The notes beneath the pieces are model-generated. The model saw nothing but the letters and a program-made list of their open reading frames with translations, searched no databases and was not told the origin of the DNA. A stretch of DNA of 16,073 nt, from NCBI GenBank assembly GCA_041493035.1, contig JBGPYB010000110.1:1-16073 (forward strand), written 5' to 3'. The translations under genes and the position numbers were made by a program. The stretch comes from JBGPYB01 sp041493035. GTDB lineage: Bacteria > Acidobacteriota > Vicinamibacteria > Fen-336. This document shows positions 1 to 6,784 of this stretch, one piece after another (positions within the stretch are counted from its first letter, which is position 1; each line of letters begins with the position of its first letter).

Positions 1-1
1 G

Positions 2-427
2 GCCTACCTCATCGCTCACGGCCTGAAGCGGAGCGAGCAGAGAGAGGTCATCCTCGACGCGTTCCTCCGGTCGGAACGCCATCTCTCGGTGGACGACGTC
101 CTGGGTCTCGTGCAGACGCGACGCCCCGACAGCGGCCGGACGACCGTCTACCGTACGCTCAAGCTGCTGCTTTCGGCGGGGCTCGCGAGCGAGCTGGTCC
201 TCCAGGGAGAGACCCGCTTCGAGCACGACTACAACCGGGCCCACCACGACCACTTCATCTGCAACTCGTGCGGCGAGATATTCGAGTTCGCGAACCCCGA
301 GATCGAGCGGATCCAGGACGAGATCGCCGACGGCATCGGGTTCGTGATCGCGGGACACCGCCATCAGATCTACGGTCTCTGCCGCCGGTGCGCCTCGAAA
401 GGGGCGACGGCGCGCGCCGAGCGCTAG
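2..427 (+). CDS. fur: Fur family metal-dependent transcriptional regulator (5' end missing)
   Basis: The reading frame is open from the first bases of the window, so the true start lies upstream; the GTG at 89 is internal. About 141 residues are visible. They begin in the first helix of the winged-helix domain (LKRSEQREVILDAFL) and continue through the recognition helix (GRTTVYRTLKLL). The dimerisation domain follows, with the metal-binding cluster FEHDYNRAHHDHFICNSCG and the C-terminal GHRHQIYGLCRRC. The two CxxC pairs (CNSC, CRRC) match the structural zinc site of Fur/PerR proteins, and the HHDH and E/H residues match the regulatory metal site. Known role of the family: metal-sensing repressor of iron or peroxide genes. 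Which metal is sensed cannot be read from the sequence. apbE follows almost immediately, suggesting an operon. Only a few N-terminal residues seem to be missing. Confidence 0.93.
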   Translation, partial: AYLIAHGLKRSEQREVILDAFLRSERHLSVDDVLGLVQTRRPDSGRTTVYRTLKLLLSAGLASELVLQGETRFEHDYNRAHHDHFICNSCGEIFEFANPEIERIQDEIADGIGFVIAGHRHQIYGLCRRCASKGATARAER

Positions 428-482
428 CCTGACCGCTCTCGTTTCGCTGCTTCCCCTCTCGCTGCTCGCCTCCGGCGTCCCC

Positions 483-1385
483 GTGCGCGAAGTGCGACTC
501 GTCATGGGAACGATGGCCGAGGTGCGAGCCACAGGCGTCGCCGACCCCGCTGCGACGCTGGAGGGCGCCTTCGCGGCCCTTGCCCGCGTGGACGACCAGA
601 TGTCCCTCTGGAAAGAGAGCGACCTCACTCGCCTCAACCGCGCCGGCGCCGGAACGGTACCCGCAGAACTCTTCGTCGTGATGCGCCACGCGCTCGACGT
701 CGCCAGGGCCTCGAGGGGTGCTTTCGATCCGACGGTGGAGCCGCTGGTGCGCGCGACCGGCGGCGTGGGCGGGCCACATCGAGCCTTGGGCGACGATGAA
801 AGGCGTGCGCTGCTGACGCGCGTCGGAGCCGGCAAGGTTCACCTCGACGAGACGACTCAGACCATTCGGCTAGAGGGCGGAGCCACCCTGGATCTGGGCG
901 GCATCGCCAAGGGGTACGCGGCGGACCTCGCCATCGAAGCGCTGCGGGCATCGGGAGCGCGCGACGGTCTCGTGGACCTGGGCGGAAGCAGCATCGGCGT
1001 CTTCGGCGAACCGCTCACGGCCGACGTGCGCGACCCGGAGGCCACCGACGGAACGCCGTGGGCCTCGTTCGTCGTGAGCGACCAGTCTCTGTCCACCTCC
1101 GCCGAAGACCAGAAGCCGGGCCACATCCTGGACCCGCGCACGGGGCTCCCCGCGACCGGTGTGCTGGCGGCGACGGTGGTGGCGGCGACCGGCATCGAGG
1201 CCGACGCCTTGTCGACGGCCGTATTCGTCCTCGGACCGGGCGAGGGCTTGCCGCTCCTGATCCGGCGGGGGGCCGCCGGGTTCGTCCTCTTGCGGCGCGC
1301 CGGGCGCCGCGCCCTGCTGACGACGCCGGGCTTCGCCAAGCGATACCACCTCGTGGCCGCGGCCGACGTCGAGGTTGGCGAGTGA
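483..1385 (+). CDS. apbE: FAD:protein FMN transferase (ApbE)
   Basis: The product is 300 aa from the GTG at 483. ApbE enzymes use FAD to attach FMN covalently to Ser/Thr of target flavoproteins such as NqrC or RnfG, normally outside the cytoplasmic membrane. Family motifs occur in order: MGTMAEV (8-14), SLWKESDLTRLNR (41-53), GAFDPTVEPLV (79-89), LDLGGIAKGYAADLA (136-150), DGLVDLGGSS (161-170), SLSTSAEDQ (202-210), GHILDPRTGLPA (213-224), and D241/T245 in EADALSTAVF, the usual Mg ligands. The frame stays open upstream to 348. It encodes a hydrophobic leucine-rich stretch from CTG 429 that resembles a signal peptide, but no ATG/GTG/TTG lies between 348 and 483. The true start is therefore uncertain. 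The stop overlaps the next start (GTGA). No flavinylation target protein is visible in the window. Confidence 0.92.
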   Translation: MREVRLVMGTMAEVRATGVADPAATLEGAFAALARVDDQMSLWKESDLTRLNRAGAGTVPAELFVVMRHALDVARASRGAFDPTVEPLVRATGGVGGPHRALGDDERRALLTRVGAGKVHLDETTQTIRLEGGATLDLGGIAKGYAADLAIEALRASGARDGLVDLGGSSIGVFGEPLTADVRDPEATDGTPWASFVVSDQSLSTSAEDQKPGHILDPRTGLPATGVLAATVVAATGIEADALSTAVFVLGPGEGLPLLIRRGAAGFVLLRRAGRRALLTTPGFAKRYHLVAAADVEVGE

Positions 1386-2494
1386 AGCTCGATCACGTCG
1401 CACTCCGCCACGTATCGCTGCCGCTCCTCCACCCCTTCGAGACCTCCTTCGGCTGCACGACGCGGAAGGAGTTCCTGCTGGTGTCGGTCACGGCCGATGG
1501 CGTCACGGGGCACGCCGAGTGCGTCGCCGACGCCGACCCCTTCTACCTTCCCGAGACGAACGCCACGGTGCTCCACATCCTCGAGGACTTCCTGGTGCCT
1601 CTGGCTTTCACCCTCGACATCGAGCACCCGCGCGCGCTGCTGCCGGCCCTCGGCCGCGTCCGCGGCCAAGAGATGGCGAAGGCGGTGCTCGAGATGGCCG
1701 TCTGGGAGCTGTGGGCGAGGCGGGAGGGCGCGCCCCTCTACCGCGTGCTCGGCGGCCGCGGCGGGACCATCGCCTCGGGCGTGTCCGTGGGCTTGCAGCC
1801 GAGCATCCAGGCGCTGGTCGACAAGGTGGCGGAAGAAGTGGCCGCCGGGTATCGGCGCATCAAGATCAAGATCAAGCCCGGGAAGGACCGCGACCTCGTG
1901 GCCGCTATCCGCGACCGCTTCCCCACCGTCCCGCTGATGGTCGACGCCAACAGCGCCTACACCCTGGGCGACGTGGCGCTCTTCCAGGGCTTGGACGCCT
2001 TCGGGTTGATGATGGTGGAGCAGCCCCTCGCCTGGGACGACATCGTGGACCACGCGGCGTTGCAGCGGGCCATCGCAACGCCTGTGTGCCTCGACGAATC
2101 CATCCACTCGGCCGACGACGCACGCCACGCTCTCGAGCTGGGGGCGTGCCGCATCGTGAACATCAAGGCGGGGCGCGTGGGGGGCTTTGCCGGCAGCATC
2201 GCGGTCCACGACGTGTGCCGTGCCCGGGGCGCAGCCGTCTGGTGCGGCGGGATGCTCGAATCGGGAATCGGCCGCCTGGCCAACGTGCACTTGCAGACGT
2301 TGCCCGGATTCACGCTGCCGGGAGACACGTCGGCCAGCGCCCGTTACTTTGCCGAGGACCTCGTCGACCCGCCCGTGGTCGTTTCGAGCGACGGAACGAT
2401 CGCCGTCCCCGAAGGACCGGGGATCGGCCACGAGATCGTCTGGCCTCGTGTCGATCGCGCCACGACGTGGCGGCGGCAGTGGCGACCAGAGTAA
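1382..2494 (+). CDS. menC: o-Succinylbenzoate synthase / N-succinylamino-acid racemase family enolase
   Basis: The product is 370 aa from the GTG at 1382, which overlaps the apbE stop by 4 bases and has GAGG at 1371-1374 as ribosome site. It belongs to the enolase superfamily, muconate-lactonizing subgroup, and looks like the MenC/NSAR branch. It has the N-terminal capping domain (PFETSFGCTTRKEFLLV) and then the barrel with K161-I-K163-I-K165, metal ligands D188 (VDANSAY), E213 (VEQPLA) and D238 (CLDESI), catalytic K262 (NIKAGRVGG), plus WCGGMLESGIGR and LPGDTSAS. These line up with K163/D189/E214/D239/K263 of the well-studied Amycolatopsis racemase. MenC dehydrates SHCHC to o-succinylbenzoate for menaquinone; close homologues racemise N-succinyl amino acids. 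No other men gene is present here, so the substrate is open. Family membership is secure. Confidence 0.88.
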   Translation: MKLDHVALRHVSLPLLHPFETSFGCTTRKEFLLVSVTADGVTGHAECVADADPFYLPETNATVLHILEDFLVPLAFTLDIEHPRALLPALGRVRGQEMAKAVLEMAVWELWARREGAPLYRVLGGRGGTIASGVSVGLQPSIQALVDKVAEEVAAGYRRIKIKIKPGKDRDLVAAIRDRFPTVPLMVDANSAYTLGDVALFQGLDAFGLMMVEQPLAWDDIVDHAALQRAIATPVCLDESIHSADDARHALELGACRIVNIKAGRVGGFAGSIAVHDVCRARGAAVWCGGMLESGIGRLANVHLQTLPGFTLPGDTSASARYFAEDLVDPPVVVSSDGTIAVPEGPGIGHEIVWPRVDRATTWRRQWRPE

Positions 2495-2535
2495 ACCACG
2501 GCGGTAAGGAGGGAACGGGCGAACCTCGGTTCTTC

Positions 2536-2673
2536 GAACCCGAGCTGGGCGGCGTGCCCGCGGCGTTTGGTCTGACGGTGGCGCTCGCCCTGATCTCCTA
2601 TCAGTGGCTGGAACGTCCCTTCCTCAAGCTCAAGGATCGCTTCGCGGCCGTGCCGTCGGGCCGGGCTCCCTAA
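2536..2673 (+). pseudogene. C-terminal remnant of an OafA/YrhL-type acyltransferase
   Basis: In frame +1 the stretch before the TAA at 2671 reads GLTVALALISYQWLERPFLK followed by LKDRF. This is the typical end of membrane acyltransferase-3 proteins: a last transmembrane helix, then (S)Y..(I/L)ERPFL.LK. Only about 45 residues of a family of roughly 350-400 aa remain. Upstream in this frame is the shadow of menC, not acyltransferase sequence, and there is no start codon or ribosome site of its own. I infer that a deletion or recombination joined the tail of a lost gene to the menC 3' end. It is probably not expressed as a functional protein. Confidence 0.6.
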
Positions 2674-2768
2674 AGTTAGGATCCGCTTCGGCCCTCGGCA
2701 AGGGTTTGGGCCTCATACGTCCTGTAGGCGAGGTAGAAACGCTAGAATATGGAGGGCGAGCAAGATTC
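2674..2768. promoter_or_regulatory. Short intergenic region with possible -10 for uma2
   Basis: Between the acyltransferase remnant and uma2. TAGAAT at 2743-2748 could be a -10 hexamer, but I see no good -35 at 16-18 bases upstream. GGAGG at 2751-2755 is a possible, rather distant (13 nt) ribosome site for the ATG at 2769. Nothing else recognisable. Confidence 0.3.
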
Positions 2769-3302
2769 ATGGCAACGGCGCGCGTCATTTCCGACGAGGA
2801 GCTCCTTCGGCTTCCGAAGGACGGCAACAAGTACGAGGTCGTCGACGGCGAGCTGCGCGTGAGCCCGGCTGGATGGGCTCACGAGCGCGTGGTCGCCAAC
2901 CTCACGGCCCAGATTTCCGCTCACGCCAAAGCCCACCGCCTGGGCGACGTCCTGGGCTCCAACGCGCTCTACGTTCTGCCCAACGGCAACAAGCGCGCAC
3001 CAGACGTCAGCTTCGTGGCCAGCGGTCGACTGGAGAGCGCTGCGGGAACAGCTTGGCTTGCGCTCGGTCCTGACCTGGCGGTCGAAGTCCGCTCCCCGAA
3101 TGACTCAGCGCGACAGCTTCTGGACACGGTGGGCGAGTACCTCGCGGCCGGGGTGCGGCTGGTCTGGGTGATCGACCCCGAGCGCCGAAGCGCAGCCGCG
3201 TACCGCTCCCCGACCGACGTGCGCGAGATCGGCCCAAGCGGCTCTCTCGAGGGCGATGACGTTCTCGCCGGTTTCTTCTGCCCACTTTCCGACATTCTCT
3301 GA
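2769..3302 (+). CDS. Uma2 family putative restriction-endonuclease-fold protein
   Basis: The product is 177 aa from the ATG at 2769; the open frame continues upstream, but that part has no family similarity. Uma2 (DUF820) proteins have a PD-(D/E)XK nuclease fold and unknown biological role; they are often multicopy and mobile in cyanobacteria and other environmental bacteria. Family landmarks: SDEELLRLPKDGNKYEVVDGEL (8-29), H38 in WAHERVVANL, APDVSFV with D79, LAVEVRSPND with E106, and YLAAGVRLVWVIDPERRSAAAYR (124-146). The helix after the EV.SP motif usually carries a lysine; the corresponding position here appears to be T120, so activity may be altered. The gene stands alone and ends 53 bases before a perfect inverted repeat. 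Confidence 0.85.
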   Translation: MATARVISDEELLRLPKDGNKYEVVDGELRVSPAGWAHERVVANLTAQISAHAKAHRLGDVLGSNALYVLPNGNKRAPDVSFVASGRLESAAGTAWLALGPDLAVEVRSPNDSARQLLDTVGEYLAAGVRLVWVIDPERRSAAAYRSPTDVREIGPSGSLEGDDVLAGFFCPLSDIL

Positions 3303-3355
3303 GGCGCCAGGATCGATCACGGCCAAATGCTTTAGGCCGAAGGCTCTCCGCATGA

Positions 3356-3394
3356 ACCTGGACTATTGAGCGATCGCTGCTCAATAGTCCAGGT
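3356..3394. terminator. Perfect 16-bp inverted repeat between convergent genes, possible bidirectional terminator
   Basis: Arms ACCTGGACTATTGAGC (3356-3371) and GCTCAATAGTCCAGGT (3379-3394) are exactly complementary, with a 7-nt loop GATCGCT. It lies between the converging uma2 and M20D genes, the natural place for a shared terminator. However, neither side is followed by a T-run, and the arms are only moderately GC-rich. It could instead be a mobile-element end or a protein-binding palindrome. A second, smaller imperfect hairpin (GGCCAAA/TTTAGGCC, 3321-3338) precedes it. Confidence 0.55.
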
Positions 3395-3485
3395 GCCATT
3401 TCTGGGCATCCCTCTCGGTCGTTCAGCGGAAACGGTTCAGGTTTGTCGGCATGTGTGAGCTCCCACTCCGTTTTCTACACAACCC

Positions 3486-4643
3486 TCAGGCCAGGAGCGC
3501 TTCCTCCGCGGCCTGAAGCAGGAACTCGCAGCCGATGGCGAGCGCGCCCTCGTCGAAGTCGAAGCGCGGGCTGTGGTGGGGTTGGTCCAGGCCGAGCGCC
3601 GGGTTGGCGGATCCGATGAAGACGAAGCACCCGGGCACGCGCTCGAAGTAGATGGCCATGTCCTCGCCACCCATGGTCGGCTCGGGGACGACGACGTCCT
3701 GTTCCCCCACGACGCGGGCGGCGGCGCGACGCGCGAGGGCGGCCACCGCCGCGTCGTTGACCACGGCGGGGTTCCCGGTCTTGACCTCGACCTCGGCGCG
3801 GCACTGGAGGCCAGAGGCGATCCCCGACGCGAGGCGTGTGATGCGCTCGGGCATCGAGCGGCGCAATTCCGGGTCGAAGGTACGGATCGTTCCCGTGAGG
3901 GTGACCTCTTCGGGGATGACGTTGAAGGCCTGGCCGCCGTGGATGGCGCCGATGGTGACTACCGCGGGCTGCACGGGAGACACCTCGCGCGAGACGACGC
4001 TCTGGAGCGCCGTGACGACGTGGGCGGCCGCGACCACCGGGTCGGCCGAACGGTGTGGCTTGGCGCCGTGACCGCCGCGGCCGTGGACGACGATGCGGAG
4101 GCGATCGACGGCCGCCATCAACGGACCGGCCTTGACGCCGATGGTCCCGACCGGCATCTCGTTCCAGAGGTGGATGCCGAGGGCCACGTCGACACCGTCC
4201 AGGACGCCGTCGGCCACCATCCCCTGGGCGCCGCCTTCTCCCTCCTCGGCGGGCTGAAAGATCATGCGGACACGGCCCGGGAGCCGGCGGCGGGCGAGGA
4301 TCCGCGCTGCCGTGGCGCCCATGGCGGTATGGCCGTCGTGACCGCAGGCGTGCATCACGCCGGGAACGCGCGACGCATAGGGAACGTCGCTCTGCTCCTG
4401 GATCGGCAGCCCGTCCATGTCCACGCGCAGCAAGACGGTGCGCCCGTCTCCCGCGGTGTCGGCCACGATGCCCTGTCCCCCAACCCCCCTCCGAACGCCG
4501 AGCGCGCTCCCGCCCAGGAAGGCGAGCACGCGTTCCGCCGTCCGCGTCTCGCGGTGCGACAGCTCGGGGTTTTGATGGAGATCACGGCGGAGAGCCACGA
4601 GATCGGGCAACAAGCCTTGCACGTCGGGAGACAGGGTGGGCAT
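3486..4643 (-). CDS. M20D family amidohydrolase (aminoacylase/hippurate-hydrolase-like)
   Basis: The product is 385 aa, the usual length for the family, with the ATG at 4643. M20D metalloenzymes hydrolyse the amide bond of N-acyl amino acids. Landmarks: LRRDLHQNPELSHRET (18-33), LLRVDMDGLPIQEQ (71-84), HACGHDGHTAMG (98-109), IFQPAEEGEGGAQGM (128-142), GIHLWNEMPVGTIGVKAGPLMA, GRGGHGAKPHRSADPV, NVIPEEVTLTGTIRTF, GGEDMAIY and HHSPRFDFDEGAL. Predicted di-metal ligands are C100, H102, E134, H158 and H357, with E133 as catalytic base. The Cys at position 100 is typical of the D subgroup. No signal peptide, so probably cytoplasmic. A G-run (TAGGGGG) abuts the start with almost no spacing. The exact acyl substrate is unknown. 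The gene is divergent from the thioredoxin-like gene, with only 41 bp between them. Confidence 0.92.
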   Translation of the reverse strand: MPTLSPDVQGLLPDLVALRRDLHQNPELSHRETRTAERVLAFLGGSALGVRRGVGGQGIVADTAGDGRTVLLRVDMDGLPIQEQSDVPYASRVPGVMHACGHDGHTAMGATAARILARRRLPGRVRMIFQPAEEGEGGAQGMVADGVLDGVDVALGIHLWNEMPVGTIGVKAGPLMAAVDRLRIVVHGRGGHGAKPHRSADPVVAAAHVVTALQSVVSREVSPVQPAVVTIGAIHGGQAFNVIPEEVTLTGTIRTFDPELRRSMPERITRLASGIASGLQCRAEVEVKTGNPAVVNDAAVAALARRAAARVVGEQDVVVPEPTMGGEDMAIYFERVPGCFVFIGSANPALGLDQPHHSPRFDFDEGALAIGCEFLLQAAEEALLA

Positions 4644-4670
4644 CCCCCTATTCTGCGCCAGAAGGCGTCA

Positions 4671-4676
4671 TAGAAT
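4671..4676 (+). promoter_or_regulatory. Candidate -10 element for the thioredoxin-like gene
   Basis: TAGAAT (5/6 to TATAAT) ends 8 bases before the ATG at 4685, which would put the transcription start at or next to the A of the ATG. No Shine-Dalgarno is present, consistent with leaderless expression. The -35 position (CTATTC) is poor, so this is tentative. Confidence 0.35.
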
Positions 4677-4684
4677 GGGACGCC

Positions 4685-5263
4685 ATGACCGAGACCGTTC
4701 CCCGCCCTCGGAGCTTCGCCAAGCCTCTCGTCGGGGCCGCCGTGGCCCTCGCCGTGATATTCGGCTTCTGGTACTACCGGTCCCCCGAGTCGACGAAGAT
4801 CAAGGTCGGCATGATGGCGCCCGATCTCGACCTCCCCACGCGCTCCAGCGCAGGGAAGTCCAAGCTGTCCTTGTTTCGAGGGCGGCCGATCCTTCTCGTG
4901 ATGTTCATGTCCAATTGCCGCATCTGCGCCGCCGAGATCCCGCAGCTCGAACGCCTGCACCGCGAGTTCCGCGATGGCGGCCTCCTGGTGATGGGAGTCG
5001 ACCTGGATGCGGAGTACGCGCCCCGCGAGAAGTTCCTGAACGACGCCGGTGTCTCCTTCGGCGTTTTCGTGGATCCGAACGGCGTCGCGGTGCGCGAGGC
5101 CTACGGCTCCTGGAAGATGCCCGAGGCCTATCTGATCGACGCCACGGGACGGGTCGACGCCGTCTATCTGGGCTCGGTCAACTGGCGCGCTCCCGAGGTG
5201 CGAGAGCGGATTCAGAAGCTCCTCGACCGGGCGGCGAAACCCGCGACGCGCCTCTCATCCTGA
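4685..5263 (+). CDS. Membrane-anchored thioredoxin-like (TlpA/ResA-type) protein
   Basis: The product is 192 aa. A single N-terminal transmembrane segment (about 14-31) follows a short basic start, so the thioredoxin domain should face the periplasm. MAPDLDLPTRS (44-54) and LSLFRGRPILLVMFMSNC (61-78) match the AhpC/TSA-Redoxin fold. The redox pair is C78-R-I-C81 followed by AAEIPQLERL, and the cis-Pro loop is WKMPEAYLID (P146), as in TlpA/ResA. The residue before the first Cys is Asn rather than the usual Trp. Family role: periplasmic thiol reduction, often for cytochrome c maturation or metal-site assembly. No cytochrome or ccm gene is nearby, so the partner is unknown. No Shine-Dalgarno is seen; a TAGAAT 8 bases before the ATG suggests a leaderless transcript. 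Its 3' end overlaps folC by 9 bp, tail to tail. Confidence 0.85.
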   Translation: MTETVPRPRSFAKPLVGAAVALAVIFGFWYYRSPESTKIKVGMMAPDLDLPTRSSAGKSKLSLFRGRPILLVMFMSNCRICAAEIPQLERLHREFRDGGLLVMGVDLDAEYAPREKFLNDAGVSFGVFVDPNGVAVREAYGSWKMPEAYLIDATGRVDAVYLGSVNWRAPEVRERIQKLLDRAAKPATRLSS

Positions 5264-6550
5264 CGGAGTCCGGCCCAGGGCCTTCATGACCTCGCCGACG
5301 AGGTAGAGGCTCCCCGCGACCACCACAGGGCGGCGCCCCGCCAGGCGCTTCGCGAGAGCGAGAGCGCGCCGCGGGTCGCCCTCGAGTCGAGCGCGATTCG
5401 CCAGTGGACCGGCTCGGCGCGCGATCTCGGCCGGGGTGGCGGCCCGCGAAACGGGCGGGCGCGTGAGCACGACCGCGGACGCCAGAGGGAAGAGGGCCGC
5501 CGCGATCTCCTCCACGGCCTTGTCGGCCATGGCACCGAAGAGCAGGACAAAGGGGCCGAGAGTCCGAAGGTGGTCGGCGAGGGCTCGAGCGCCAGCGGGG
5601 TTGTGAGCGCCATCGAGGAGCAGCGGCGGCCGGCCCGGGATGCGTTCGAGCCGGCCCGGCCAGCGAGCCGCGGAGATACCACGGGAGACGGCCGCCAGGT
5701 CGACGTCCACCCCAGCCGACTTCGCCTCTTCGAGGAGCCGGATCGCCACGAGCAGGTTGTCGCGCTGGTGGCGCCCCGGAAAGCCGTGAACGGCGCGGTA
5801 GAGATGCTGGCGCGTGCGCACGTCCATGGCTCCGCGCACGTCGCGGACGCTGACCCTCCGCGGGGCGTCGACGATTCGCGCGCCTTTCAAACGGGCGCGT
5901 GCCACGACCGCCGACCGCGCCTCCTGGCAGAGAGGGCCGAGCACCGTGGCGCGCCCCCTCCGAAGGACGCCGGCCTTCTCGCGGGCGATCGACGCGAGTG
6001 TCGTCCCGAGGTACGTTTCGTGGTCGCGGTCGATGCTGACGATGGCCGACACGAGAGGACGCGCGACGTTGGTGGCATCGAGTCGACCGCCCATGCCGAC
6101 CTCGAGAACAGCCACCTCCACCTCCGCGGTTCGAAAGTGGTCGAAGGCGGCGGCGGTCAGGACCTCGAAGTACGTGGGGTCCGCGAGGATGTCGCCGGCG
6201 CGGACAAGGGTGGCGGCGGCCTCACGGACACGGTTCACGGCGCGATCCAGGTCTTTCCACGAGATCGGCGTGCCGCCTACGGCGATGCGCTCCCTCACGC
6301 TGACGAGGTGCGGCGACGTGTAGCGGCCGACGCGGAGCCCCGAGGCGGAGAGGGCGGCGGCGGCGTAGGCCACAACCGAGCCTTTGCCGTTGGTCCCGGC
6401 GACCAGAAGCGTGGGGTACGCGCGTTCCGGGTGCCCGAGGACCCGGACCAGGGCGCGGATGGTGCCCAAACCAAACTTGACGCCGAAGCGTACCCGCGAT
6501 GCCAGGTACTCGGCCGCCGAGGAGGACCGCGGAGGGGGTCGGCGCGCCAT
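5255..6550 (-). CDS. folC: Bifunctional dihydrofolate synthase / folylpolyglutamate synthase
   Basis: The product is 431 aa from the ATG at 6550; a GTG two codons upstream (6556) is the alternative start. FolC adds glutamate to dihydropteroate and to folates, using ATP, in the cytoplasm. It is a Mur-ligase-fold enzyme. Landmarks: FGVKFGLGTIRALVRVLGHPE, P-loop LLVAGTNGKGSVVAY (about 48-62), YTSPHLVSVRERI, TYFEVLTAAAFDHF, VLEVGMGGRLDATN, DHETYLGTTLASIAREKAGV with the Lys usually carbamylated, HQRDNLLVAIRLLE, RWPGRLERI and LLLDGAHNPAGARAL in the C-terminal glutamate-binding domain. It is transcribed away from the mraZ cluster. No ribosome site is seen before either start, and a TAGACT 7 bases upstream of the ATG hints at a leaderless mRNA. 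Confidence 0.93.
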   Translation of the reverse strand: MARRPPPRSSSAAEYLASRVRFGVKFGLGTIRALVRVLGHPERAYPTLLVAGTNGKGSVVAYAAAALSASGLRVGRYTSPHLVSVRERIAVGGTPISWKDLDRAVNRVREAAATLVRAGDILADPTYFEVLTAAAFDHFRTAEVEVAVLEVGMGGRLDATNVARPLVSAIVSIDRDHETYLGTTLASIAREKAGVLRRGRATVLGPLCQEARSAVVARARLKGARIVDAPRRVSVRDVRGAMDVRTRQHLYRAVHGFPGRHQRDNLLVAIRLLEEAKSAGVDVDLAAVSRGISAARWPGRLERIPGRPPLLLDGAHNPAGARALADHLRTLGPFVLLFGAMADKAVEEIAAALFPLASAVVLTRPPVSRAATPAEIARRAGPLANRARLEGDPRRALALAKRLAGRRPVVVAGSLYLVGEVMKALGRTPSG

Positions 6551-6557
6551 TCGCACG

Positions 6558-6563
6558 AGTCTA
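6558..6563 (-). promoter_or_regulatory. Candidate -10 element for folC
   Basis: On the minus strand TAGACT lies with 7 bases between it and the ATG at 6550. It is the same hexamer as in the mraZ2 promoter. It would place the start of transcription at the start codon (leaderless). No recognisable -35 (AAGGGG at the expected distance), so confidence is low. Confidence 0.3.
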
Positions 6564-6784
6564 CAATGGCGCAGACGCAGCCCCTTCAGACGCGCCGTCG
6601 AACACCTGCGTCTGGTCTGGTTGAGCTCAACTGCGAACCAGCCCGCCAGGGATGGTCGCCGCCGGGCCCACGCCGCTACTTGAACTCGTTTGCGGAGGAG
6701 TTGGGCGATGTGAGCGCCGTTTTCCCGCCCTCCGTGTCTCCGTGTCTCCGTGGTTTCTTTCTGCGTGGTGCCGCCTCGAGGCAG
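6564..6784. other. Intergenic region between folC and mraZ1
   Basis: Non-coding spacer of about 270 bp in total. It contains a 10-bp palindrome TTGAGCTCAA at 6621-6630, inside the imperfect pair CTGGTT/AACCAG (6617-6641), and then the 8-bp-unit repeat described separately. I see no convincing sigma-70 promoter for mraZ1 in this part. Confidence 0.5.
6731..6770. repeat. Dispersed repeat built of TCCGTGTC units (copy 1)
   Basis: TCCGTGTC (6731-6738), TCCGTGTC (6739-6746) and TCCGTGGT (6747-6754) are consecutive 8-bp units, followed by TTCTTTCTGCGTGGTG. The translated minus strand gives the NHGDTETRR peptide, which often turns up as spurious ORFs in environmental bacterial genomes (from memory). 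A related inverted copy precedes murD at 15204-15223. It probably marks non-coding DNA. Confidence 0.6.

Noticed and set aside
857..2431. 524-codon minus-strand ORF opposite apbE and menC
   Set aside because: It is a shadow of two genes with full catalytic motifs on the + strand.
4471..4500. C-rich stretch in the M20D gene as another G/C-rich repeat copy
   Set aside because: It encodes the normal GVGGQGIVA segment of the family and lacks the palindrome seen in ftsI.
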